A DNA stretch of 27,335 bases from DASPXK01 sp035637315 (lineage in GTDB: Bacteria; Chloroflexota; UBA6077; JACCZL01), in the NCBI GenBank assembly GCA_035637315.1, contig DASPXK010000182.1:1-27335 (forward strand), in the 5' to 3' direction. Both the position numbers and the translations under genes were made by a program. A model generated the notes under the pieces. It worked only from the letters and a program-made list of their open reading frames with translations, was not told where the DNA came from and searched no databases. Positions 7,742-14,530 of this stretch are shown here, one piece after another (the first letter of the stretch is position 1; each line of letters starts with the position of its first letter).

Positions 7742-7787
7742 AAACGGACGATGAGGTGCATGCCATCCTTCGGTTGAGGACGCTCCG

Positions 7788-8738
7788 TTGGATGCGTCAG
7801 GCGCGGTAGGAGCCCGGGTCAGGCCACTCGCGCGTACGGCCGCGGGACAGGTCGCGGCGCGGCGGCAGGAGGCGGCGATGGGCTACCTGTTCATCGCCCC
7901 ACTCATAGGCGTATTCGCCGCCTTCGTCCTGTACCCGTTGGCGCTCGCCGTCCAGTTCGCCTTCTCGCGTTACCAGTTCCTGACCGGCGAGCCGCCGCGC
8001 TTCACGGGGCTAGCCAACTTCGAGCGCTGGCTGACCGACGAGCGAATGCTCGAAACGTTTGGGGTGGCGGTCCGCTACACACTGCTCTACGTCCCGGCCA
8101 GCACGCTGTACGCGCTGATCGCAGCCGTCCTGCTCGACCGCGTGGTGAGCCGCCGGATCTCGACGGTCTACCGCGTCCTGCTGTACCTGCCGGTGGTGCT
8201 GCCTGCCAGCATCACCTATCACATGTGGAAATGGATCTACGACCCGACCTGGGGCCTGGCGAACCAGCTCCTGGCCTCCGCGGGAGTCGGTAGTCCCCAG
8301 CGCTGGCTGACCGACCCGGGCCTGGCCCTGCCGTCGATCGCCCTGATGGAGGTCTGGCACCTGATGGGCGTGACGATGATGCTGTTCCTGGTCGGGCTCA
8401 ACAACATCCCGCGCGAGCTTGGCGAGGCGGCTAAGGTGGACGGGGCTGGCGAATGGGCCGTCTTTCGCTGGGTAACTCTGCCCCTCCTACGCCCGATCTT
8501 CATGATCGTCCTGGTGCTGCGGCTCCAGACGCTTGGCGTGGTCACCCAACCGCTGATCATGACCGACGGCGGCCCGATTCGGGCCACCACGACCTACGGC
8601 CTGCAGGCGTATTTCATCGCGTTCCGCGACACCGTCTGGAACATCGGCTACGCGAGCACCTGGTTTCTGATGCTGGGGCTATGTTCGGCCGCAATCGCCT
8701 TCGTCGCCTGGCGTGCGATGCGGGCGCATGTGGAGTGA
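7788..8738 (+). CDS. ABC sugar transporter permease (MalF/UgpA type)
   Basis: A membrane protein with about six helices: the first is GYLFIAPLIGVFAAFVLYPL. The EAA loop that docks the ATPase reads ELGEAAKVDGAGEWAVFRWV followed by TLPLLRP (residues about 210-236). It belongs to the binding-protein-dependent permease family and forms the heterodimeric channel with the next gene product. The TTG at 7788 is chosen because homologues have a basic RRQEA-like stretch before helix 1; the ATG at 7878 would begin right at the membrane helix. The stop TGA is three bases before the next start, so the two permeases are translationally coupled. Length (316) is slightly more than typical because of the N-terminal extension. 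Confidence 0.92.
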   Translation: MDASGAVGARVRPLARTAAGQVAARRQEAAMGYLFIAPLIGVFAAFVLYPLALAVQFAFSRYQFLTGEPPRFTGLANFERWLTDERMLETFGVAVRYTLLYVPASTLYALIAAVLLDRVVSRRISTVYRVLLYLPVVLPASITYHMWKWIYDPTWGLANQLLASAGVGSPQRWLTDPGLALPSIALMEVWHLMGVTMMLFLVGLNNIPRELGEAAKVDGAGEWAVFRWVTLPLLRPIFMIVLVLRLQTLGVVTQPLIMTDGGPIRATTTYGLQAYFIAFRDTVWNIGYASTWFLMLGLCSAAIAFVAWRAMRAHVE

Positions 8739-8741
8739 CCG

Positions 8742-9623
8742 ATGGTCGCACTCGCCCGCCCGCTTCCGATAAGTAGGCTCTGGCCCCGTCCTCGCCCGAG
8801 GACGGTCACCAAGCACGTCCTCCTGGCCCTGGCCTGCGTGGTGAGCCTCGCCCCGTTCCTCTGGCTGACCTCGATCGCGCTTCGCCCGGTCGCCGAGACG
8901 TACGTCATCCCGATGCCGATCCTGCCGCGGAGCCTGACCCTGGACAACTTCGTCCAGATGAGCGCGCGCGTGCCGCAGATGGCGATCTACTATCGCAACA
9001 GCTTCGGGATCACCGGCGCGTCCGTGGGCGCGGTGGTCATGATCTCATGCCTGGCCGGCTACGCCTTCGCGCGGCTTCGGTTCCCTGGTCGAGAGCTGCT
9101 CTTCTGGCTGGTAGTGGCGACCATGTTCCTGCCCAGCATGATCGCGGTCCCGGCCCTGTACACGATCCTGAGCACTCTAGACCTGCTCGACACCTGGGCC
9201 GGCCTGATCCTGCCGTACACCGGCTGGTACCTGCCGGTCAGCGTCTTCATCATGCGCGGCGTGTTCACCACGATCCCGAAAGAGCTCGAGGACGCCGCGC
9301 GGATCGACGGCTGCTCGCCCGTTCAGCTCTTCTGGCGCATCATGCTGCCGCTCGGGATAAGCGGCGCGATCGTGGTCGCCATCTTCGCGTTCGTGCCGAT
9401 CTGGGGCGAGTACCTGTTCTCGTTTACATTCACCAGCACGACGAACGCGATGCCGATGTCGGTTGGGATCCGATTCTTCGAGCCAACGCCCGCGACGGGC
9501 AACTACACGTTCAACGTCGCCACCGCCGCCGCGCTGATCATGTTCCTGCCCTCGATGCTCGTGTACATCGCGCTGCAGAAGTGGTTCACGAAGGGCATGC
9601 TGGAGGGCGCGCTCAAATTCTGA
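8742..9623 (+). CDS. ABC sugar transporter permease (MalG/UgpE type)
   Basis: The 293-residue protein has six predicted helices, starting with VLLALACVVSLAPFLWLTSI. Its extracytoplasmic segment, LTLDNFVQM then YYRNSFGIT, is typical of MalG-type permeases. The EAA loop reads IPKELEDAARIDGCSPVQLF followed by WRIMLPL. It pairs with the preceding permease, and its start lies three bases after that gene's stop. Its 3' end converges on trmI, with a palindromic repeat between the two stops. No nucleotide-binding subunit, glycosidase or regulator gene is adjacent, so the sugar cannot be named. Confidence 0.93.
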   Translation: MVALARPLPISRLWPRPRPRTVTKHVLLALACVVSLAPFLWLTSIALRPVAETYVIPMPILPRSLTLDNFVQMSARVPQMAIYYRNSFGITGASVGAVVMISCLAGYAFARLRFPGRELLFWLVVATMFLPSMIAVPALYTILSTLDLLDTWAGLILPYTGWYLPVSVFIMRGVFTTIPKELEDAARIDGCSPVQLFWRIMLPLGISGAIVVAIFAFVPIWGEYLFSFTFTSTTNAMPMSVGIRFFEPTPATGNYTFNVATAAALIMFLPSMLVYIALQKWFTKGMLEGALKF

Positions 9624-9665
9624 GCCTCACCCTCTAGCCCCCTCTCCCTCAAGGGGGAGAGGGGG
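9624..9665. repeat. REP-like palindrome CCCCCTCTCCC..GGGAGAGGGGG between convergent genes
   Basis: An 11-bp perfect stem (9638-9648 with 9655-9665) closes over a 6-base loop. The element lies between the stop of the MalG-type permease and trmI. On the minus strand it encodes the last 12 residues of TrmI (PPLPLEGEGARG) and the stop codon. Related elements occur at 12526-12549 and 24713-24785. Confidence 0.85.
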
Positions 9666-10445
9666 AGTCGCCACGCGGCGCGCGAAGGTCAGGAAACCGG
9701 TGTGGCTGACCATCTGTTGGACCGGGCGGACCGCCTGGCCCTTGATCTGCCAGGGCCGATAGATGACCTCCAGCGTCTCGGTCTGGGCGTAGCCACCGCT
9801 TTCAGCCAGCGCCTCGACAGTCCGCTGGACCTGTATGATCGACGGGCTGTAGAAGGCGGCGATCCCGCCCGCACGAAGCGCCGCCAGGCTGTGGGGAACC
9901 ACCAGCCACGGCTCTGGTACGTCCAGGACCAGGCGATCGATGTCCACGTCGACGATGCCCTCGTAGATGTCACTCTCGCGGATGAGGAGGTTGGCCGGCG
10001 CCTCACCGAAGCCACGAATGTTCTCCAGGGCTGGCCCGATCGCCTCGCCGCGGTTCTCGTACGCGATGACCCGTCCGGTCGGTCCGACCGCTCGGAGCAA
10101 CGCCAAGGTGAGCGACCCGGACCCCAGCCCGGCCTCGAGGACCGTCGCGCCGGGGTAGATATCGGCCCAGACCAGGATGATGCCCACGTCTTTGGGGTAG
10201 ACGATGGCAGTGCTGCGCGGCATCTCCAGCACGTAGTCGGACAGCCGTGGCCGCACGGCGACGAACGGAGCGCCCGTCGAGCTGCGCAAGAAGACGCCGT
10301 CCTCCTCGCCGATCAGCCGATCGTGATCGAGGTAGCCCTTGTGGCTGTGGACGCGGGCGCCGGACCTCAGGCGCACCAACCGCCGATTGCCGGCCCGATC
10401 TAGCAGCAGGACAACCTCACCCTCGGCGAACGGTCGGGCCGGCAC
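9627..10445 (-). CDS. trmI: tRNA (adenine-N1)-methyltransferase TrmI (m1A58)
   Basis: This enzyme methylates N1 of adenine 58 in the tRNA T-loop with S-adenosylmethionine and acts as a tetramer in the cytoplasm. The N-terminal domain (residues 1-65, FAEGEVVLLLD through HKGYLDHDRLIG) is the TrmI barrel. YPKDVGIILVWADIYPGATV then LEAGLGSGSLT is the AdoMet motif I region. Later motifs are VIAYENRGE (the AdoMet ribose acidic residue), VLDVPEPW, and HTGFLTFARR near the end. Length is 272, with a repeat-encoded tail after FARRVA. The start is GTG at 10445, taken from the family N-terminus; no good ribosome site precedes it. It lies 60 bases downstream of the toxin gene on the same strand. Confidence 0.92.
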   Translation of the reverse strand: MPARPFAEGEVVLLLDRAGNRRLVRLRSGARVHSHKGYLDHDRLIGEEDGVFLRSSTGAPFVAVRPRLSDYVLEMPRSTAIVYPKDVGIILVWADIYPGATVLEAGLGSGSLTLALLRAVGPTGRVIAYENRGEAIGPALENIRGFGEAPANLLIRESDIYEGIVDVDIDRLVLDVPEPWLVVPHSLAALRAGGIAAFYSPSIIQVQRTVEALAESGGYAQTETLEVIYRPWQIKGQAVRPVQQMVSHTGFLTFARRVATPPLPLEGEGARG

Positions 10446-10505
10446 GCCGGGAGGGTACCCGCCTGATCCGCTCAGTCGCCACCGGGCAGCCTCGAGCGAT
10501 TGCGA

Positions 10506-10823
10506 CTAGTGGGCCAGTCCCAGCGCGTAATGGATCGCGTCTTCGATGCTGCGGATTTTGTCCGCACCGAGCTGCGAAACCCGCTCAAGCAGCTGGCCGA
10601 CACGGATGGTGTTGATGTTGTCGAGGTTCGCCACGCAGGGTCGGGGCAATCCGTCCTGCGGGCCGAGCCCTACTTCCGACCGAATGCCGCGAACGCGGGT
10701 TGTCAGGGGCGCCACGGTAACCTGATTCCTGGCCCTGTAAGCCGCGCCTCGGGAGAGCAGCACAACCGGCCGCCTGCCCATCGGCCGCCCCATCTCGGCC
10801 CACCACACTGCGCCGCGCCTCAT
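10506..10823 (-). CDS. mazF: MazF/PemK family mRNA-interferase toxin
   Basis: The 105-residue protein has the MazF fold signature: MRRGAVWWAEMGRPMGRRPV then VLLSRGAAYRARNQVTVAPL, a mid-protein EVGLGPQDGL and the strand PCVANLDNINTIRVGQL. MazF toxins cleave single-stranded mRNA at short motifs and are neutralised by the co-transcribed antitoxin. The ATG at 10823 overlaps the antitoxin stop by four bases (ATGA), a strong sign of one operon with coupled translation. The GxRPVV loop and the VANLD strand, both expected near the active site, are present, so the toxin appears intact. The next gene on the strand is trmI, 60 bases on, which may receive readthrough. Confidence 0.92.
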   Translation of the reverse strand: MRRGAVWWAEMGRPMGRRPVVLLSRGAAYRARNQVTVAPLTTRVRGIRSEVGLGPQDGLPRPCVANLDNINTIRVGQLLERVSQLGADKIRSIEDAIHYALGLAH

Positions 10824-11074
10824 TCCCAGGGCTCGCGCGCCAGGGACTTCAGGCCAGCTTCGGCCCAGGCGATCTCCTCCTCCGTCTCCGGGAATCGCTC
10901 GTATGCGCGGATGTACTCCTCATCGGCCAACCGGTCGCGCTCGCGCCGAAGGAAGTCTTCCACAGCATGCACGATGAACTCGCTACGGCTCTCGCCCTTC
11001 GTTTGCCGCTCGCGCTCAACAGCTTCGAGCGTCTCGCGGCGCAGGCTGATCGTCACTCTGGCCACGACAGACAC
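10820..11074 (-). CDS. ribbon-helix-helix antitoxin paired with MazF
   Basis: The 84-residue protein starts ARVTISLRRETLEAVERERQ, a ribbon-helix-helix strand plus helix, and continues with SRSEFIVHAVEDFLRRERDR, the second helix. Its acidic tail (EETEEEIAWAEAGLKSLAREPWE-like, residues about 60-84) would wrap the toxin. RHH antitoxins bind their own promoter as dimers. The GTG at 11074 is chosen because AGGAGG lies six bases upstream; the longer frame to 11605 runs antisense through miaB and is not real. A 16-bp perfect palindrome sits 20 bases upstream of the start, a likely operator. Confidence 0.9.
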   Translation of the reverse strand: MSVVARVTISLRRETLEAVERERQTKGESRSEFIVHAVEDFLRRERDRLADEEYIRAYERFPETEEEIAWAEAGLKSLAREPWE

Positions 11075-11093
11075 TTCGCGCCTCCTGCAGCTG

Positions 11094-11109
11094 TCATACT
11101 TCAGTATGA
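11094..11109. promoter_or_regulatory. palindrome TCATACTTCAGTATGA, candidate operator of the toxin-antitoxin operon
   Basis: A perfect 7-bp inverted repeat with a 2-base spacer (the spacer TC is the only asymmetry), 20 bases upstream of the antitoxin start. On the minus strand it contains CATACT, and TTGCGC lies 17 bases further upstream, a weak sigma-70-like pair. An RHH antitoxin dimer at this site would block the promoter. It also lies about 40 bases upstream of the miaB promoter on the other strand. Confidence 0.55.
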
Positions 11110-11149
11110 TGGGCCGGGCAACCAGGCGCAACCTGCTCGCTCTGGTGCT

Positions 11150-11158
11150 TGTTATACT
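11150..11158 (+). promoter_or_regulatory. extended -10 promoter element (TGTTATACT) for miaB
   Basis: TG-T-TATACT matches an extended -10 box and lies 24 bases before the miaB start. No good -35 is visible 17 bases upstream. Transcription would start near 11165, leaving a short leader with GGAGG before the ATG at 11183. Similar TGN-TATAC elements precede the FmdB-type gene and speE. Confidence 0.5.
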
Positions 11159-11182
11159 CACCGCCTGGAGGGTCGGGGCCTC

Positions 11183-12472
11183 ATGGGCAAGTTCCACATC
11201 TGGACCATCGGCTGCCAGATGAACACGGCCGACGCTCGGCGGCTGAGCGAGGAGCTGGAGGGACATGGCTTCGAGGAGACGGGCACCAGCCGCTCGGCCG
11301 ACCTGATCGTCCTGTACTCGTGCATGGTCCGCCAGCATGCCGAGGACAAGGTCCGCGGCCAACTCGGCGAGCTGCGCAAGGTCAAGCAGCAGAAGCCGTC
11401 CACCCGAATCGCCGTAGCCGGTTGCGTCGGAGACGTCGACGACTGGCAGGCCAAGTACCCGTTCGTCGACTTCTTCCTGGCGCCAGGGCAGGACCTGACC
11501 GTCCGAGAGAGGCTGGCCGACCTGGTCGAGCTCGACCAGTACTATCGCATCGAGCCCGAGGACGCGGCTCGGGCGCCCCGCGTCTCCGAGGGGATCACTA
11601 TCCACCAGGGCTGCAACCGCAACTGCACCTTCTGCATCGTGCCCTCCACTCGCGGCAGGGAGCGCTCCCGCGTGCCCGAGGAGATCCTGGGCGAGGTCCG
11701 CGAGCTGGTCTCCCGCGGCACCAAGGAAGTGGTCCTGCTCAGCCAGATCGTGGAGCGCTACGGTCGCGACCTGCGGCCGCGAATCAGTCTGGACGAGCTA
11801 CTCCGCCGCCTCGACGGCGAGGTGGACGGGCTCGAGCGGATCCGGTTTCTGACCTCGTATCCGGGCGACTTCCACCGCGACTTGATCGAAGCGGTCGCCA
11901 CGTTGCCGAAGGTCTGCGAGGACATCAACCTGCCCCTCCAGTCGGGCAACGACGAGGTGCTGCTGCGGATGCGACGCGGCTACACGCTCGCGTTTTACAA
12001 GGACCTGGTGGCTCGCATCCGAGACCGCGTGCCCGAGCTGGGGCTGTCGACCGACATCATCGTCGGCTTCCCCGGCGAGACCGAGGCCCAGTTCGAGAAC
12101 ACCCTCGAGGCGCTGGCCGAGATCCGCTTCGACGTGGTCCACGTGGCCGCGTATTCGCCCCGCCCTGGCACGCCGGCGGCCATCTACCCGGACCAGCTGC
12201 CGATCGAGGAAAAGAAGCGGCGGCTGCACGGCGTAGAGGCGCTTCAGCAGCAGATCGCTGAGTCCAAGAACGCTCCGCTGCTCGGCCGAACGGTCGAGGT
12301 GCTGGTTGAGGGCGAATCCAAGGGCAAGTGGTACGGGCGCACGCGGACCAACAAGCTGGTCCACATCGCTTCGGCCGAGGCGCTGGCCGGGCGTCTGGTC
12401 GACGTTCGGATGACCCAAACCAGCGCCTGGTCACTCCAGGGGGAGCTGCTGGTGCCAGCGGCCATCGCCTGA
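11183..12472 (+). CDS. miaB: tRNA-2-methylthio-N6-isopentenyladenosine synthase MiaB
   Basis: This radical-SAM methylthiotransferase adds the 2-methylthio group to i6A37 in tRNAs reading UNN codons. The N-terminal UPF0004 domain has three cluster cysteines: C11 in IGCQMNTADARR, C47 in YSCMVRQHAEDK and C81 in AGCVGD. The radical-SAM motif is C144-x3-C148-x2-C151 (QGCNRNCTFCIVPSTRGRE). The central domain has LPLQSGNDEVLLRMRRGY and DIIVGFPGETEAQF, and the TRAM domain runs from about residue 360 (GRTVEVLVEGESKG). The MiaB-type N-terminus and PSTRGRE favour MiaB over RimO. The ATG at 11183 follows GGAGG and begins exactly at the domain. Length (429) is normal. The gene is divergent from the toxin-antitoxin operon. 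Confidence 0.93.
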   Translation: MGKFHIWTIGCQMNTADARRLSEELEGHGFEETGTSRSADLIVLYSCMVRQHAEDKVRGQLGELRKVKQQKPSTRIAVAGCVGDVDDWQAKYPFVDFFLAPGQDLTVRERLADLVELDQYYRIEPEDAARAPRVSEGITIHQGCNRNCTFCIVPSTRGRERSRVPEEILGEVRELVSRGTKEVVLLSQIVERYGRDLRPRISLDELLRRLDGEVDGLERIRFLTSYPGDFHRDLIEAVATLPKVCEDINLPLQSGNDEVLLRMRRGYTLAFYKDLVARIRDRVPELGLSTDIIVGFPGETEAQFENTLEALAEIRFDVVHVAAYSPRPGTPAAIYPDQLPIEEKKRRLHGVEALQQQIAESKNAPLLGRTVEVLVEGESKGKWYGRTRTNKLVHIASAEALAGRLVDVRMTQTSAWSLQGELLVPAAIA

Positions 12473-12489
12473 CTGTACCCCAGCAATCG

Positions 12490-12583
12490 TAGGGGCGCGA
12501 TTCATCGCTTAACCTAACCCCCCAGCCCCCTTCCCTAAAGGGAAGGGGGAGCTGATGACAAGAGATGGGGCTGGGGGTCAGGT
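12490..12583. repeat. compound palindromic repeat between convergent genes
   Basis: It begins with GTAGGGGCGCGATTCATCGC (12489-12508), half of a GTAGGGGC-type palindrome. An inner stem follows: CCCCCTTCCCT (12526-12536) with AGGGAAGGGGG (12539-12549). An outer pair, ACCTAACCCCCCAGCCCC with GGGGCTGGGGGTCAGGT (12567-12583), flanks it. It lies between the miaB stop (12472) and the stop of the LPxTG gene, whose TGA (12578-12580) is inside the outer right arm. It could act as a bidirectional terminator, but no T-run is present. A related copy is at 24401-24456. Confidence 0.85.
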
Positions 12584-13195
12584 CTGGTCGGGCGGCTCTC
12601 GCCGCTTGGCCGAGCGGCGCCGCCAGAGCCACCCGGCCAGGGCGAGCGTGGCGCCGACTGGCGCGACCGCGGCAGCCAGGTCGAGCGCCCCGCCCGTGCG
12701 CGGCAATGCCCGTGGCACCTGCGCGGCCGGGGCCGGTGCTGGCGACGCGACTGGGACTGGACTGGGCTGCGGAGCTGGCGCAGCGATCGGTGGCACCGCA
12801 ACCGGCGGGGCCGCCACGGGCGGGGCGGGCGCGGCGAAGAAGGCGCCGTTGCGCTCACGCCCAATGGCCGCGAAGCTGCTCTTGGACGTGGACGCCGGAT
12901 CCGAGGTGAACGAGAAACCGTCCTGGCGTGATGACCACGCAGCGGTCGCCGTCGCCTCCGCGAACTCGCCGGTGAATTGCTCCTTCTCGTCGCGGACCGG
13001 CGTTCGGCGGGTACCCCCGGCCCAGCGGACCTCGAAGGACACAGTTGCTGGAACGGCCGGCACCTTGTCGCCCATCAGCACGTTGGGGACGTTGTGGTGG
13101 TCCATGAGCGCGAAGTTGCTGAGCTGGTAGGAGGCCGTCCCACGGTCGAGATCGACCTGAGCGTTGTCCGCCGGGACGGGCACGGTCCAAAACAC
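12578..13195 (-). CDS. C-terminal part of an exported, LPxTG-anchored protein (split by in-frame TGA)
   Basis: The 205-residue frame opens with WTVPVPADNAQVDLDRGTAS and contains a beta-rich domain: TVSFEVRWAGGTRRTPVRDE, then TAAWSSRQDGFSFTSDPAST and FAAIGRERNGAFF. A Pro/Ala/Val linker (residues about 120-160) and a sortase-type end follow: LPRTGG, a hydrophobic helix (LDLAAAVAPVGATLALAGWLW) and RRRSAKRR. The visible GTG start at 13195 has no ribosome site. The same frame continues upstream through DLFKGSVDPEFANQ to 13276 without a stop, and meets the TGA that ends the upstream frame. It is therefore best read as the second half of one gene running 13759 to 12578. Its stop codon lies inside the repeat at 12490-12583. 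Function is unknown. Confidence 0.7.
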   Translation of the reverse strand: MFWTVPVPADNAQVDLDRGTASYQLSNFALMDHHNVPNVLMGDKVPAVPATVSFEVRWAGGTRRTPVRDEKEQFTGEFAEATATAAWSSRQDGFSFTSDPASTSKSSFAAIGRERNGAFFAAPAPPVAAPPVAVPPIAAPAPQPSPVPVASPAPAPAAQVPRALPRTGGALDLAAAVAPVGATLALAGWLWRRRSAKRREPPDQT

Positions 13196-13276
13196 CCCGT
13201 TGGGGGCGATGCCGGGGTTGTAATCATTGGTCTGGTTGGCGAATTCGGGGTCAACTGACCCTTTGAAGAGGTCCAG

Positions 13277-13759
13277 TCAGATGAAGCCGAACGTCCCGTT
13301 GCGCCGCTGCCCATCCGTTCCGACGTAGATGCCCTTCATGAACCGCACGTCGACATCGAACAGCAGATCAGTCGTGGTCCCGGTCCGGGAGTCGGTGCCC
13401 TTCCCGGTGCCCATCACCTCGGCGATCCCGATCATGCCGTCGAAGTCGGTTATGGTCGACGGCTCCTTGCCCAGTCCCGGAAGAAAGAAGTGTAAAGGCG
13501 CGGGCAGCTCAGGATCGCTCCCGGGGATGGGCTTGGGGGCGGCCCCGGCCTGGGCATGTACCAGACTCGGCAGCCAGAGCCCCGAGCTGAGGACGAGGCC
13601 GGTCGCGCCGGCGGCGGTCCCGACAAACCGACGCCGGGACACCGCGCGCTCCCAGAAGTGCGTGTGCCCGAAGTCATGGCGTAAACCACCCGGCCGCGCC
13701 ACTCGGGCCTGACTAGGCATGCTGTGCCCATCCCAGGCCTGGAACCGCTTCAGGCTCAT
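13277..13759 (-). CDS. N-terminal part of a Tat-exported protein, ends at an in-frame TGA
   Basis: The 160-residue frame starts at an ATG (13759) with AAGGAG eight bases upstream and a good promoter beyond. Residues about 41-71 are a Tat signal: VSRRRFVGTAAGATGLVLSS then a hydrophobic run ending VHAQA. The mature part contains PLHFFLPGLGKEPSTITDFD, then GIAEVMGTGKGTDSRTGTTT, FDVDVRFMKGIYVGTDGQ and GTFGFI, where it stops. The next in-frame codons encode LDLFKGSVDPEF and then the LPxTG-anchored domain. The two halves share one frame and appear to be one beta-rich surface protein of about 390 residues. The truncated product would lack its wall anchor. I do not recognise a biochemical function. 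The long N-terminal region before the RR motif suggests the true start could be further in. Confidence 0.7.
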   Translation of the reverse strand: MSLKRFQAWDGHSMPSQARVARPGGLRHDFGHTHFWERAVSRRRFVGTAAGATGLVLSSGLWLPSLVHAQAGAAPKPIPGSDPELPAPLHFFLPGLGKEPSTITDFDGMIGIAEVMGTGKGTDSRTGTTTDLLFDVDVRFMKGIYVGTDGQRRNGTFGFI

Positions 13760-13831
13760 CGTGTCGCTCCTTCACGTGCTCGATCTATTGCGACGCGCCT
13801 GTCGACACAGTGGACATCGTCGCGTTAACCC

Positions 13832-13860
13832 ACCCTACTCCGCGGCCGGTCGGCTGTCAA
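13832..13860 (-). promoter_or_regulatory. promoter TTGACA-17-TAGGGT for the Tat/LPxTG gene
   Basis: On the minus strand a perfect -35 TTGACA (13860-13855) is followed after 17 bases by TAGGGT (13837-13832). Transcription would start near 13825, giving a leader of about 65 bases to the ATG at 13759. Confidence 0.55.
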
Positions 13861-13909
13861 TAGGTGCAGCGCGTTCCGAGTGACGCCTGCCGGCCGGGTC
13901 TCGCAGGGC

Positions 13910-13925
13910 GCACGGCATGCCGTGC
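13910..13925. repeat. GTAGGGGC-type palindrome GCACGGCATGCCGTGC
   Basis: A perfect 16-bp palindrome flanked on the minus strand by GTAGGG (as GTAGGGGCACGGCATGCCGT). It lies 22 bases past the dtd stop, so it is at the 3' end of dtd. Related GTAGGGGC elements are at 12489 and 26214. Confidence 0.65.
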
Positions 13926-13947
13926 CCCTACCCTCAAATCCACTGGC

Positions 13948-14397
13948 CTACTCCCAACCGTCCGTCGACAGGACGAAGGTCACGGGACCATCGTTGCAGA
14001 TCTCGACCTCCATCATCGCGCCGAATCGACCGCTCGCCACTCGGAAGCCGCGCTGGCGAAGCAGGTCGCAAAAGCGCCTGACGAGCGGATCGGCGACGGC
14101 CGGCGGGGCAGCCCCCGCGAAGCCAGGCCGACGGCCCCGGGACAGGTCGGCGTACAACGTGAACTGGCTGACGACGAGGAACTCGGCTCCAACCTCAGAC
14201 GCGGGGAGATTCATCTTGCCCGCGGCGTCGCCAAACGCGCGCAGCGCAATGATCTTGTCGACGAGCCCCGCCGCGGTGGCCTCGTCGTCGCTCGGGCCGA
14301 TCCCGAGGAGGATCGCCCAGCCTGGCCCAATGGCGCCAACTTCCTGGCCGTCAACCAGCACCCGGCCCCGGCTGACGCGCTGAAGTACCGCCCGCAT
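13948..14397 (-). CDS. dtd: D-aminoacyl-tRNA deacylase
   Basis: Dtd removes D-amino acids (and misloaded glycine) from tRNA, protecting translation. The 149-residue protein has the full family pattern: MRAVLQRVSRGRVLVDGQEV at the start, the catalytic SQFTLYAD (Ser77-Gln78 to Thr80), SRGRRPGF in the middle and NDGPVT (135-140) near the C-terminus. The usual Gly-cisPro pair is visible as GP in NDGPVT. The ATG at 14397 is the family start. The gene follows the oligopeptide transporter operon on the same strand, separated by a heptamer-repeat hairpin. It is unlikely to share function with the transporter. Confidence 0.95.
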   Translation of the reverse strand: MRAVLQRVSRGRVLVDGQEVGAIGPGWAILLGIGPSDDEATAAGLVDKIIALRAFGDAAGKMNLPASEVGAEFLVVSQFTLYADLSRGRRPGFAGAAPPAVADPLVRRFCDLLRQRGFRVASGRFGAMMEVEICNDGPVTFVLSTDGWE

Positions 14398-14415
14398 CGG
14401 CGGACTTATAACCCG

Positions 14416-14514
14416 GGAGCCAGGAGCCAGGAGCCAGGAGCCAGGAGCCGGGGAGCCGGGAGCCGGGGCGGGGAGCCGGGGCCGGTGCTCCCGGCTCCTG
14501 GCTCCTGGTTCCGG
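14416..14514. repeat. GGAGCCA heptamer array with inverted copy
   Basis: Four perfect tandem GGAGCCA units (14416-14443) grade into GGAGCCGGG variants up to about 14480. The right arm 14487-14514 is the reverse complement (GCTCCCGGCTCCTGGCTCC then TGGTTCC), so the two halves can pair. It lies between the permease stop (14531) and the dtd start (14397). Confidence 0.85.
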
Positions 14515-14530
14515 TGTGGAGTTTTCTCGA

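Noticed and set aside
10820..11605. A 261-residue version of the antitoxin
   Set aside because: The upstream part is antisense to miaB; the GTG at 11074 has a good ribosome site and starts at the RHH domain.
11183..12472. RimO (ribosomal S12 methylthiotransferase) instead of MiaB
   Set aside because: The IGCQMNTADARR N-terminus, the PSTRGRE after the radical-SAM cysteines and the short TRAM end fit MiaB better.
13277..13279. In-frame TGA read as selenocysteine or tryptophan
   Set aside because: Many genes here end at TGA, so the code is standard. No SECIS-like hairpin is evident, and no redox-type Cys context exists at the site.
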